5,000 nucleotides of DNA from Sphingobacteriales bacterium (GTDB lineage Bacteria > Bacteroidota > Bacteroidia > Chitinophagales > Chitinophagaceae). A program made the position numbers and the translations under genes. The first letter of the stretch is position 1; each line of letters opens with the position of its first letter. Under the pieces are notes generated by a model. The model was given only the letters and a program-made list of their open reading frames with translations. It did not search any database and was not told the DNA's origin. The stretch covers positions 1 to 5,000 of the forward strand of contig CANJEF010000131.1 of the NCBI GenBank assembly GCA_947472965.1. The letters run 5' to 3'. This document shows, piece after piece, positions 1 to 5,000 of this stretch.

Positions 1-954
1 GCATCTTCAGATCCCGATATTCATGCTGAGCAAGGATCAATGGTGATAAAGGCTCAAAAGGAAAATAAAAAAATAGAAACTCTTGCCATCGGCATGCAGC
101 GTGCGTTTGTTTTGCCCGAAACGGGGAAAGAGGAATTCAGGTTTTTTCATGTGCCACTAAATAACAAGGATGAAAAATACATTCAATCCATTCGCTTCAT
201 TCCAGGGAATAAAAAATTGGTTCACCATAGTAGGGTGATGACGGATACCAGTGGAACTACTGCAGGCCTTGATGGTCTTTCTGAAAACGATACTGCAATT
301 TATCAATATCAAACCAAGCCACTGGCTGATCCCTTCCTTTTTGGATGGGTACCTGGCAACGACCAAATTACTTTTCCGGAAGGAACTGGGAAAAAAATGT
401 ACCCTGGTACAGACTTTATTTTCAACATGCATTATTCCCCTTCTCCAAGGATTGTCAGTGACTCATCCTCAATCAGTATACAATTCTCCACCAAGCCTGC
501 TGATCGTGAAGTGATAACCCTTACAATGAAGGAGGATAATATATCCAACCTGCCTTTTTTAATAAAAGCAAATACAAGTCCTACTTTTTACATGCGTTCC
601 GCGATGATTGAAGAAGAGATCTCTCTGATATCTGTCATGCCCCATATGCACCTCCTTGGAAAACGATTCAAGGCCTTTGCCGTTACCCCTGCAGGTGACT
701 TGATTCCACTGATCAACATTCCAGAATGGGATTTTAATTGGCAAATGACATACACTTTTAAAAACTATTTGCATATTCCGAAAGGCTCAGTGATTTATGC
801 AGAGGCTGAGTTTGATAATACCAAACAGAATGCTAGAAATCCAAATCTGCCACCCAAGGATGTTGGGTATGGATGGGGAACAAAGGACGAGATGATGAAT
901 CTTATTATTTATTATGTGAAGTACAAGGTAGGGGATGAGAAGATTGGGCTTTAG
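1..954 (+). CDS. Copper type II ascorbate-dependent monooxygenase-like protein, C-terminal part (5' truncated by window edge)
   Basis: The frame is open from base 1, so the 317 visible residues are the C-terminal part of a longer protein; the first ATG (base 40) is probably internal. The fold resembles the PHM/DBM copper monooxygenases, which hydroxylate substrates using two copper sites and an electron donor. Every expected copper ligand can be placed, numbering from base 1. For the first copper there is the His pair in VHHSRV (75-76) and His in NMHYSP (144). For the second there are the two His of PHMHLLG (215, 217) and the Met of DEMMN (298). Other family marks are FGWVPGN, FPEGTGKKMYPG and the EWDFNWQ block. 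Full-length relatives often carry redoxin and cytochrome c domains upstream; these would lie outside the window. The enzyme probably acts outside the cytoplasm. The substrate is unknown. It faces a convergent redoxin gene across a repeat-rich gap. Confidence 0.85.
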   Translation, partial: ASSDPDIHAEQGSMVIKAQKENKKIETLAIGMQRAFVLPETGKEEFRFFHVPLNNKDEKYIQSIRFIPGNKKLVHHSRVMTDTSGTTAGLDGLSENDTAIYQYQTKPLADPFLFGWVPGNDQITFPEGTGKKMYPGTDFIFNMHYSPSPRIVSDSSSISIQFSTKPADREVITLTMKEDNISNLPFLIKANTSPTFYMRSAMIEEEISLISVMPHMHLLGKRFKAFAVTPAGDLIPLINIPEWDFNWQMTYTFKNYLHIPKGSVIYAEAEFDNTKQNARNPNLPPKDVGYGWGTKDEMMNLIIYYVKYKVGDEKIGL

Positions 955-985
955 ATAAATTTTCTTTTTTAGGACGAGTCAAAAA

Positions 986-1186
986 GACTCCCCTCCTGGA
1001 TAGGAGGGGTGAACTCTGACGATGCACCGCAGGTGCAGAGACAGAGTTCGGGGTGGTGGATTTTATTTAAAATGAAATTCAGAAAATCTAAAATTATTTG
1101 TTTTGATTCCACCACCCCGGCACTCATTCGTCTGCACCTTCGGTGCTTCCTCATTCGCGCCACCCCTCCTGTCCAGGAGGGGAATC
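986..1186. repeat. Inverted-repeat element, unit 1 (intact, about 200 bp)
   Basis: The outer arms 986-1011 and 1161-1186 are inverted copies matching at 24 of 26 positions. Each arm is itself a hairpin, with stem CCCCTCCT/AGGAGGGG at 990-1009 and again at 1163-1182. Further in, CGGGGTGGTGGA (1049-1060) and TCCACCACCCCG (1108-1119) form a perfect 12-bp inverted pair around an AT-rich core of 48 bp. Between outer and inner parts each arm carries a middle hairpin. On the left this is GCACC-GCA-GGTGC (1024-1036) nested in AACTCTG/CAGAGTT (1012-1018/1042-1048). On the right it is GCACC-TTC-GGTGC (1134-1146), flanked by two direct copies of CTCATTCG (1123-1130, 1150-1157). No target-site duplication is evident and no protein is encoded. 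It resembles dispersed GC-rich intergenic repeats of Bacteroidota; the name and mode of spread are unknown to me. Confidence 0.85.
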
Positions 1187-1235
1187 TTTGAAATATCTTA
1201 GTAGTAAAAAAATAAAATAAATTAAAATTAAAAAT

Positions 1236-1538
1236 ACTCCCCTCCTGGACAGGAGGGGTGGCAGGCTGGAGCGAAGCGACTGCATGCCGGGGTGGTAGAT
1301 TTTGGTTTTCTGTTGTTTGTTATCGGCTATCGGTTGTCAAGAAATAACCCAAAATGATATTAGACAACCAAAAACTGAGAACCAAAAATTATTTTTAGCA
1401 CGAGAAATATTTTTTTTGATTCCACCACCCCGGCACTCATTCGTCTGCACCTTCGGTGCTTCCTCATTCGCGCCACCCATCCTGTCCAGGTGTCTCATCC
1501 CGATATCGAGCGAAGCGAGATTATCGGGAAGGGGAGTC
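1236..1538. repeat. Inverted-repeat element, unit 2 (longer core, interrupted right end)
   Basis: This is a second copy of the same element. Its left end (1236-1260) matches 987-1011 of unit 1 at 24 of 25 positions and forms the same CCCCTCCT/AGGAGGGG hairpin (1239-1258). Its right arm repeats unit 1 almost exactly: 1414-1490 matches 1101-1177 at 76 of 77 positions, differing only by A at 1479. It ends in GGGGAGTC (1531-1538), the reverse complement of the GACTCCCC left edge of unit 1. The left middle module differs from unit 1 and carries GAGCGAAGCGA (1269-1279). The core is about 118 bp and folds on itself: 1300-1314 pairs with 1373-1387 (13 of 15), and GGTTGTC (1332-1338) pairs with GACAACC (1363-1369). 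The right terminal hairpin is split by an insertion at 1491-1529. Confidence 0.82.
1491..1529. repeat. 39-bp hairpin insertion inside the right end of repeat unit 2
   Basis: In unit 1 the right end reads CCAGG then AGGGG. In unit 2 the same two blocks are separated by 39 extra bases, with nothing lost or duplicated at the junctions. The extra DNA carries an 8-bp stem, TCCCGATA (1498-1505) with TATCGGGA (1522-1529), closing a loop that contains GAGCGAAGCGA. That 11-mer also occurs in the left middle module of unit 2. Together with the C-to-A change at 1479 this breaks the terminal CCCCTCCT hairpin. The stem is not followed by a T tract on either strand, so it is not a typical terminator. Confidence 0.65.
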
Positions 1539-1617
1539 TGTGTCTATTTCGGGATTAAATACCTGATAAGTAGGGAAATCTTTTAATATGAAGTTTAATT
1601 ACAAATCACTAGGTATT

Positions 1618-2163
1618 TTATCTCTTTATCTGAGCCACTTCTATAAAACATCCAATTGGTTCTGCGTAAGGCTTTGTGATGGCTTTCTCTTGTAATGCTT
1701 CCAACATTGCATCTTCAAGATAGTGTTCTGTAATGGTCATGCGGTTTTTCCCAAGTTGAAAATACCAGTTATCTATAGCACCATGGTAAAGAATTATTCC
1801 ACCCTCTGAAATAAGAAAGGCTTCAGGTGTAATACTTGCGTTGTATTTTTTAGCCAGTTTGAACTCCTTATCGTTTATAAACCGAAGATTAAGTTCGTAT
1901 GTTCTGATGAACGATTTTATTTTTTTAATTATTGATTTTTTACCATCATTTGGGAATACCAAGATCATATTAATTCCCTTTTTAGCATATTCATCATTCA
2001 GTCTGGAGATCTCTTTGGTGTATTGCTGGCTGATTGGGCAGCTTGTGGCGAGGAAGAAATAAACTTCCAGTTGTTTTTGAAACTTTGCCTGTGTTGATCC
2101 AATAGTAGACATCAGCAGCAATAAAAAAAACAGACAGGCTTTGTATGAACGTCGCATGCGCAT
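1618..2163 (-). CDS. Exported one-cysteine redoxin (thioredoxin-fold) of the monooxygenase-associated type
   Basis: This thioredoxin-fold protein of 181 residues begins with a basic stretch and hydrophobic segment (about residues 7-21, KACLFFLLLLMS), a likely signal peptide or anchor ending near STQA. The redox site is LATSCPISQQY with a single Cys (42) instead of CxxC. The cis-proline position is ITPEAF (Pro113). The C-terminal block YHGAIDNWYFQLGK ... EPIGCFIE (126-174, second Cys 172) is the tail typical of redoxin domains fused to or beside copper ascorbate-type monooxygenases. An electron-delivery or maturation role for such an enzyme is inference, but the convergent monooxygenase at 1-954 supports it. 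The frame extends upstream to a TTG at 2190. I chose the ATG at 2163 because it puts basic residues directly before the hydrophobic segment; ATG 2157 is also possible. It starts 44 nt after the RNase gene and may be co-transcribed with it. Confidence 0.8.
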   Translation of the reverse strand: MRMRRSYKACLFFLLLLMSTIGSTQAKFQKQLEVYFFLATSCPISQQYTKEISRLNDEYAKKGINMILVFPNDGKKSIIKKIKSFIRTYELNLRFINDKEFKLAKKYNASITPEAFLISEGGIILYHGAIDNWYFQLGKNRMTITEHYLEDAMLEALQEKAITKPYAEPIGCFIEVAQIKR

Positions 2164-2207
2164 TATTTCTGGGTAGATGCCTTGATTCAAATTTCAGCAG
2201 GGATAAT

Positions 2208-3755
2208 TCAAAGTCGGATTTCTTCCATGTTGTTGTCGAACAAATGGAATTCAGTAAGGTGGTAATTGTTATTTTGGGTAAGCGATATTTTCACTTTGTA
2301 TTTCCAAGACCATTTTCTTCTGATCGAAATAAAACCGCTTGTGAGATAAGCGTAGAGAATAGGATGGACGCTAATGCTCAATTTTTTGTGTTGGTGTTCA
2401 CTCAGATAACTGATGTTTTTTTCAATCTCATCTTCAAGCACGAGTGCAGATGATATCTTACCTGTACCCTGACATGACGGGCATAATTCCTGCGTATTGA
2501 TATTCATCTCAGGCTTCATGCGTTGTCTTGTAAGCTGCATAAGACCAAACTTGGAAATAGCAAGTACAGAATGTTTTGCCCGATCTGATTTCATCAGGGC
2601 CTCCATGGCTTCGTGGAGTTTTTTCTTGTTTTCAGGTAATCTCATGTCAATGAAATCAACCACAATAATTCCCCCAAGGTCACGCAACCTCATTTGGCGT
2701 GCAATTTCTTCAGCAGCTTCCAGGTTTGTTTGTAAAGCGTTTTCTTCCTGGTTGTTACTTACACTTTTGTAGCCACTGTTTACATCGATAACATGCAATG
2801 CTTCGGTATGCTCAATAATCAGGTATGCACCACTGGGAAGATTCACTGTTTTGCCAAAAGCCCCTTTAACTTGTTTGGTGATACCAAAATGATCGAAGAT
2901 GGGGGCCGTTGCGCTATATAAGTGAACAATATCAGTTTTGTCAGCAGCAACCCTTTGAATGTATGCTTTTGCGTCAGCATATATTTGTTTGTCGTTCACC
3001 ACAATTCTATTGAAATCGGCATTGAGGAGATCCCTTAGTATGCTGGTTGTTTTGGTTTGTTCGCTCATAATTTTGCTTGGTGCAACAGCACCGCTGAGGT
3101 TCTCTTGAACCATTTCCCACTTGTTAAAAAGTGAATTCAGGTCCTCGTGAAGTTCTGCGGTATTTTTGCCTTCAGCTGCAGTACGAACGATCACACCGAA
3201 ATTTTTTGGCTTAATTGCTTCAATAATTTTTTGAAGTCTTTTGCGCTCCTCTCCTGAATGTATCTTTCGGGATACTGCAATGATGTCGTTGAAGGGAGTT
3301 ATAACAACAAATCTGCCTGGGAGTGATATCTCACAGCTGAGCCTTGGGCCTTTGGCTGCAATGGGTTCTTTCAGGATTTGAACCAGTACATTCGGTTTTT
3401 GTCCAAGTACTTCATTGATTTTGCCTGTTTTTAGAATTTCAGCCTCCACGGTGAAGTTGGAGAAATTCTGTTGGCTTGATACGGGGGTATTGATTGAAAT
3501 TTGGGTAAATTTCAACAGGGACTTACAGAAAGGGCTGAGGTCTGTATAGTGAAGAAAGGCATCTTTCTCAAATCCAACATCTACAAATGCTGCGTTCAAT
3601 CCAGGTATCAGTTTCTTGACTTTACCCAAATAGAGGTCACCAACAGCAAAACTGGCATCGTTTTTTTCGTTGTGTAATTCAGCCAGCTTTTTGTTTTCCA
3701 GCAAGGCAATCTGTACGCCTTGGGCATTAGCATTTATGACAAGTTCCTTGTTCAA
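2208..3755 (-). CDS. rng: Ribonuclease E/G family endoribonuclease (RNase G)
   Basis: The 515 residues cover the whole catalytic core expected of RNase G, with no long RNase E-type C-terminal scaffold. The N-terminus LVINANAQGVQIALLE leads into an S1-like RNA-binding domain (about 35-130, including GDLYLGKVKKLIPGLNAAFVDVGFEKDAFLHY). The DNase I-like catalytic domain has its two metal-binding aspartates at 324 (HVIDVNSGY) and 367 (IVVDFIDMR). These are 43 residues apart, as in E. coli RNase E. The zinc-link CPSC (425-428) follows 101 residues after Asp324, again matching RNase E. The enzyme makes single-strand cuts in mRNA decay and rRNA maturation in the cytoplasm. The start is TTG at 3755: no in-frame ATG lies nearby (first internal Met is 215), and the family N-terminus begins exactly here. 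A strong hairpin lies just upstream, and the basic-peptide gene about 100 nt further. Confidence 0.95.
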   Translation of the reverse strand: MNKELVINANAQGVQIALLENKKLAELHNEKNDASFAVGDLYLGKVKKLIPGLNAAFVDVGFEKDAFLHYTDLSPFCKSLLKFTQISINTPVSSQQNFSNFTVEAEILKTGKINEVLGQKPNVLVQILKEPIAAKGPRLSCEISLPGRFVVITPFNDIIAVSRKIHSGEERKRLQKIIEAIKPKNFGVIVRTAAEGKNTAELHEDLNSLFNKWEMVQENLSGAVAPSKIMSEQTKTTSILRDLLNADFNRIVVNDKQIYADAKAYIQRVAADKTDIVHLYSATAPIFDHFGITKQVKGAFGKTVNLPSGAYLIIEHTEALHVIDVNSGYKSVSNNQEENALQTNLEAAEEIARQMRLRDLGGIIVVDFIDMRLPENKKKLHEAMEALMKSDRAKHSVLAISKFGLMQLTRQRMKPEMNINTQELCPSCQGTGKISSALVLEDEIEKNISYLSEHQHKKLSISVHPILYAYLTSGFISIRRKWSWKYKVKISLTQNNNYHLTEFHLFDNNMEEIRL

Positions 3756-3779
3756 AGGGAAGAATAGTTGACATCCAAT

Positions 3780-3819
3780 ATAGGGTACAGATGTTGTTAA
3801 AACAACATCTGTACCTTAT
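3780..3819. promoter_or_regulatory. Strong hairpin in the leader or intergenic region before the RNase G gene
   Basis: GGTACAGATGTTGTT (3784-3798) and AACAACATCTGTACC (3801-3815) are perfect 15-bp inverted copies around two A residues. After one non-paired position, three further pairs extend the stem to 3780-3819. It lies 24 bases upstream of the TTG start of the ribonuclease and 38 bases after the stop of the basic-peptide gene. Neither strand has a T tract after the stem, so it is not a standard intrinsic terminator. A role as a processing, stability or autoregulatory element for the ribonuclease message is plausible, by analogy with the structured leader of E. coli rne, but is inference. 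A dimeric regulator site is another reading. Confidence 0.6.
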
Positions 3820-3857
3820 GGTATGATTTGAGTCTAATAAAATTGAGGAGAAGTTAT

Positions 3858-3947
3858 TTATTTCTTCTTATGGCGGTTCTTTCTCAACCTTTTCTTCCGT
3901 TTGTGAGTAGCAATTTTATGACGTTTTCTTTTTTTACCACAAGGCAT
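3858..3947 (-). CDS. 29-residue highly basic peptide, AURKAIP1/COX24-like (probable small ribosomal protein)
   Basis: ATG at 3947 opens a 29-codon frame starting MPCGKKRKRHKIATHKRKK and ending NRHKKK, with 17 Lys or Arg and 3 His. This tiny gene is easily missed by gene finders. The KRKRHK-x-x-x-HKRKKRLRKNR pattern matches my recollection of the COX24/AURKAIP1 domain, found in mitochondrial ribosomal protein mS38 and actinobacterial bS22. Near-identical short peptides exist in other Bacteroidota, as I recall. The likely role is binding rRNA in the small ribosomal subunit; this is family inference, not proof. It starts 25 nt after the TPR gene stop and precedes the RNase G gene, suggesting a shared transcript. 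No clear Shine-Dalgarno precedes it; the leader is A-rich as is usual in Bacteroidota. Confidence 0.8.
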   Translation of the reverse strand: MPCGKKRKRHKIATHKRKKRLRKNRHKKK

Positions 3948-3972
3948 AGCAGTTATTTTTGATTGTTAAAAA

Positions 3973-4812
3973 TTATTTTAATGTCTTTATTTTTTCTTCT
4001 AATGCTTTTATGAGTTCAGGATTCTTAACCGCTTTGAGTCCCTTTTCATACCAAGCCTTTGCTTCTTTGTTGTCTCCTGCCTTTTCATATAGTTCAGCAA
4101 GTAAAAAAACAGCTTCGGTATTTGATGGGTCCAGCTCCAATACTTTTTTGAACCGTTCAGCCGCCTTATCTGTTTGTCCGGAAACCATCCCCCCATAACC
4201 CAACATAAACTGTGCAAATACATTGTTTGGGTTCTTATCAGCAATCGACCTTATCTTCAAGATACCTTCCATTGGTGAACCTGGCACTCCAAAGAAATAA
4301 GTACTTCCCAGTCCAATGATAGTAGAGTCGTTATTTGGATTGATTTTAAGTGAGCGGTTGAAGAGGTTATTTGCCTCGATGGCCATCCACTTTTTGATTT
4401 CAGGGTTTGATATTCCCCTCAGCTCTTCCAGCATTGATTGGGCGGCAAAGTTGAGGTTTTTTTCAGAATTTTCCAACTTAGCCTTTTCGCCCGTATAATA
4501 GATGAATGGAAGAAAGCTCCTGGCGCTGTCTCGCCAGAAGGCAGAAAGGGCCCCAAAATTTGCAATACGTTGATTTACAAGGTCTCCCCTTGTTAGTGCA
4601 TCCTCTAATGTGGTGAGATAGGCTGATTGAGTGGGTGGCAACTCTTTTTTAAGGGAGTTGATGTATTGGTTGATTTCAAATATTTCAGTGGAAGCCGCCT
4701 CAGCATGGTCTGCATGCTCTGTGTGGCTCGGCTTGAACCTTCCAAATGTATAAAGGGATAATAGCAACACTGCGCTTGCAGCCACTGCAATCCATTGCTC
4801 TTTTTTCAACAT
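3973..4812 (-). CDS. Membrane-anchored tetratricopeptide-repeat protein
   Basis: The 279 residues begin with MLKKEQW and a hydrophobic segment (about 8-22, IAVAASAVLLLSLYT), an N-terminal anchor or uncleaved signal that would place the rest outside the cytoplasm. A short His/Ala-rich linker follows (SHTEHADHAEAAS, 29-41), then a mostly helical region without recognised motifs (about 42-140). The C-terminal half holds about three TPR units: roughly 143-178 (NLFNRSLKINPNN), 197-230 (ERFKKVLELDPSN) and 231-264 (VFLLAELYEKAGDNKEAKAWYEKGLK). TPRs bind protein partners; no catalytic residues are seen and the partner is unknown. The ATG at 4812 is the natural start, 31 nt after the HU-family stop, and the stop is 25 nt before the basic-peptide gene. 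It is probably one operon with both. Its exact job cannot be told from sequence. Confidence 0.85.
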   Translation of the reverse strand: MLKKEQWIAVAASAVLLLSLYTFGRFKPSHTEHADHAEAASTEIFEINQYINSLKKELPPTQSAYLTTLEDALTRGDLVNQRIANFGALSAFWRDSARSFLPFIYYTGEKAKLENSEKNLNFAAQSMLEELRGISNPEIKKWMAIEANNLFNRSLKINPNNDSTIIGLGSTYFFGVPGSPMEGILKIRSIADKNPNNVFAQFMLGYGGMVSGQTDKAAERFKKVLELDPSNTEAVFLLAELYEKAGDNKEAKAWYEKGLKAVKNPELIKALEEKIKTLK

Positions 4813-4843
4813 GACAAAAATTTAGACGGCGAAGTTAAGCAGC

Positions 4844-5000
4844 TCATGCCATTTCATCCTCACCTTCTTCCCTGATTACTGTGCCAATTTCCAATTTTTT
4901 TACTTCAAGGATGAATTCTTTGGCAGGTTTGAATGCCGGAATAAAATGTGCAGGAATTTGAACAGCTGTATTGCGCTTGATATTTCTTCCAATTTTTGCA
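4844..5000 (-). CDS. HU/IHF-family DNA-binding protein, C-terminal part (N-terminus beyond window)
   Basis: The frame enters from the right edge and gives 51 residues before TGA. It begins AKIGRNIKRNTAVQIPAHFI and continues PAFKPAKEFI, the DNA-binding arm and closing strand of HU/IHF proteins. The conserved GRN and the IPA-x-x-x-PAFKPAK block are both present; the Pro at the arm tip that intercalates between base pairs would be expected near the RN-x-x-x-x-T segment, where this copy has KRNTAV. After the fold there is an acidic tail (REEGEDEMA). These proteins bend and compact DNA as dimers in the nucleoid. The stop lies 31 nt before the TPR start, so HU probably heads, or lies near the head of, this operon; the promoter would be outside the window. 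Confidence 0.9.
   Translation of the reverse strand, partial: AKIGRNIKRNTAVQIPAHFIPAFKPAKEFILEVKKLEIGTVIREEGEDEMA

Larger units (their letters stand above)
955..1617. other. Non-coding gap between convergent genes, filled by inverted-repeat elements
   Basis: This 663-bp gap separates the monooxygenase stop from the redoxin stop. It holds two large inverted-repeat units (986-1186 and 1236-1538) separated by about 49 bp of almost pure A/T. Short open frames occur in it on both strands, but their translations follow the palindromic repeats, show no protein-like composition and match nothing I recognise. A small stem GAGTC-AAAAA-GACTC (976-990) overlaps the left edge of the first unit. Positions 1539-1617, next to the redoxin stop, show no clear structure. 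I found no canonical hairpin-plus-T-tract terminator for either gene, so the GC-rich repeat hairpins may be what separates the two transcripts; that is inference. Confidence 0.75.

Noticed and set aside
969..1191. Short open frames on both strands across repeat unit 1
   Set aside because: They run through hairpins and inverted repeats, mirror each other, and lack protein-like conservation or a plausible start context.
1498..1529. Intrinsic terminator for the redoxin gene
   Set aside because: The stem is stable but no T tract follows on the minus strand, and it lies about 90 bp past the stop inside a repeat.
986..1538. CRISPR array
   Set aside because: There are only two copies, they are large and palindromic, and there are no regular short repeats with unique spacers and no cas genes.
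1302..1586. 94-codon open frame on the plus strand in repeat unit 2
   Set aside because: Most of it translates the 77-bp repeat arm and the inserted stem-loop; the product has no recognisable domain and is explained by the repeats.
2164..2190. TTG start at 2190 for the redoxin (9 extra residues)
   Set aside because: The added residues NQGIYPEI precede the basic and hydrophobic export signal and do not look like part of a signal peptide; ATG 2163 fits better, though TTG is not excluded.
2145..2772. Plus-strand open frames opposite the RNase G gene
   Set aside because: They are antisense shadows of a gene whose own domains and catalytic residues are unmistakable.
3784..3815. Intrinsic terminator between the basic-peptide gene and the RNase gene
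   Set aside because: No run of T follows the stem on either strand, so it is recorded as a regulatory or processing hairpin.

Overview
The window looks like chromosomal DNA from a Bacteroidota bacterium, probably of the Chitinophagaceae or a nearby family. The evidence is the AT-rich intergenic DNA, the lack of clear Shine-Dalgarno sequences, the Bacteroidota-type HU/IHF C-terminus, the Bacteroidota-like N-terminus of the RNase E/G protein, and a copper monooxygenase/redoxin pair of a kind I associate with environmental Bacteroidota and Planctomycetes. This placement is from recognition, not from a search.

Layout. Positions 1-954 (+) hold the 3' part of a copper type II, ascorbate-dependent-type monooxygenase with the full expected set of copper ligands. 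Positions 955-1617 are non-coding and carry two large nested inverted-repeat elements (986-1186 and 1236-1538). The second is interrupted near its right end by a clean insertion of about 39 bp that contains its own hairpin. From 1618 to the right edge all genes are on the minus strand. In order of transcription they are: the C-terminus of an HU/IHF-family DNA-binding protein (4844-5000, partial), a membrane-anchored TPR protein (3973-4812), a 29-residue very basic peptide resembling the AURKAIP1/COX24 ribosomal domain (3858-3947), an RNase E/G family ribonuclease (2208-3755, TTG start), and a one-cysteine exported redoxin (1618-2163).

How they fit together. HU, TPR, basic peptide and RNase G are closely spaced (31, 25 and about 100 nt gaps) and probably form an operon mixing nucleoid, ribosome and RNA-decay functions. 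A strong hairpin with an 18-bp stem (3780-3819) lies in the longest of these gaps, just before the RNase start, and may be a processing or attenuation site. The redoxin follows RNase G by 44 nt but belongs functionally with the convergent monooxygenase, since the same redoxin domain is usually joined or adjacent to such monooxygenases. The repeat cluster lies exactly between these two convergent genes.

No tRNA, rRNA, CRISPR array, transposase or prophage gene was seen. The least explained parts are the modular inverted-repeat elements and the tiny basic peptide.
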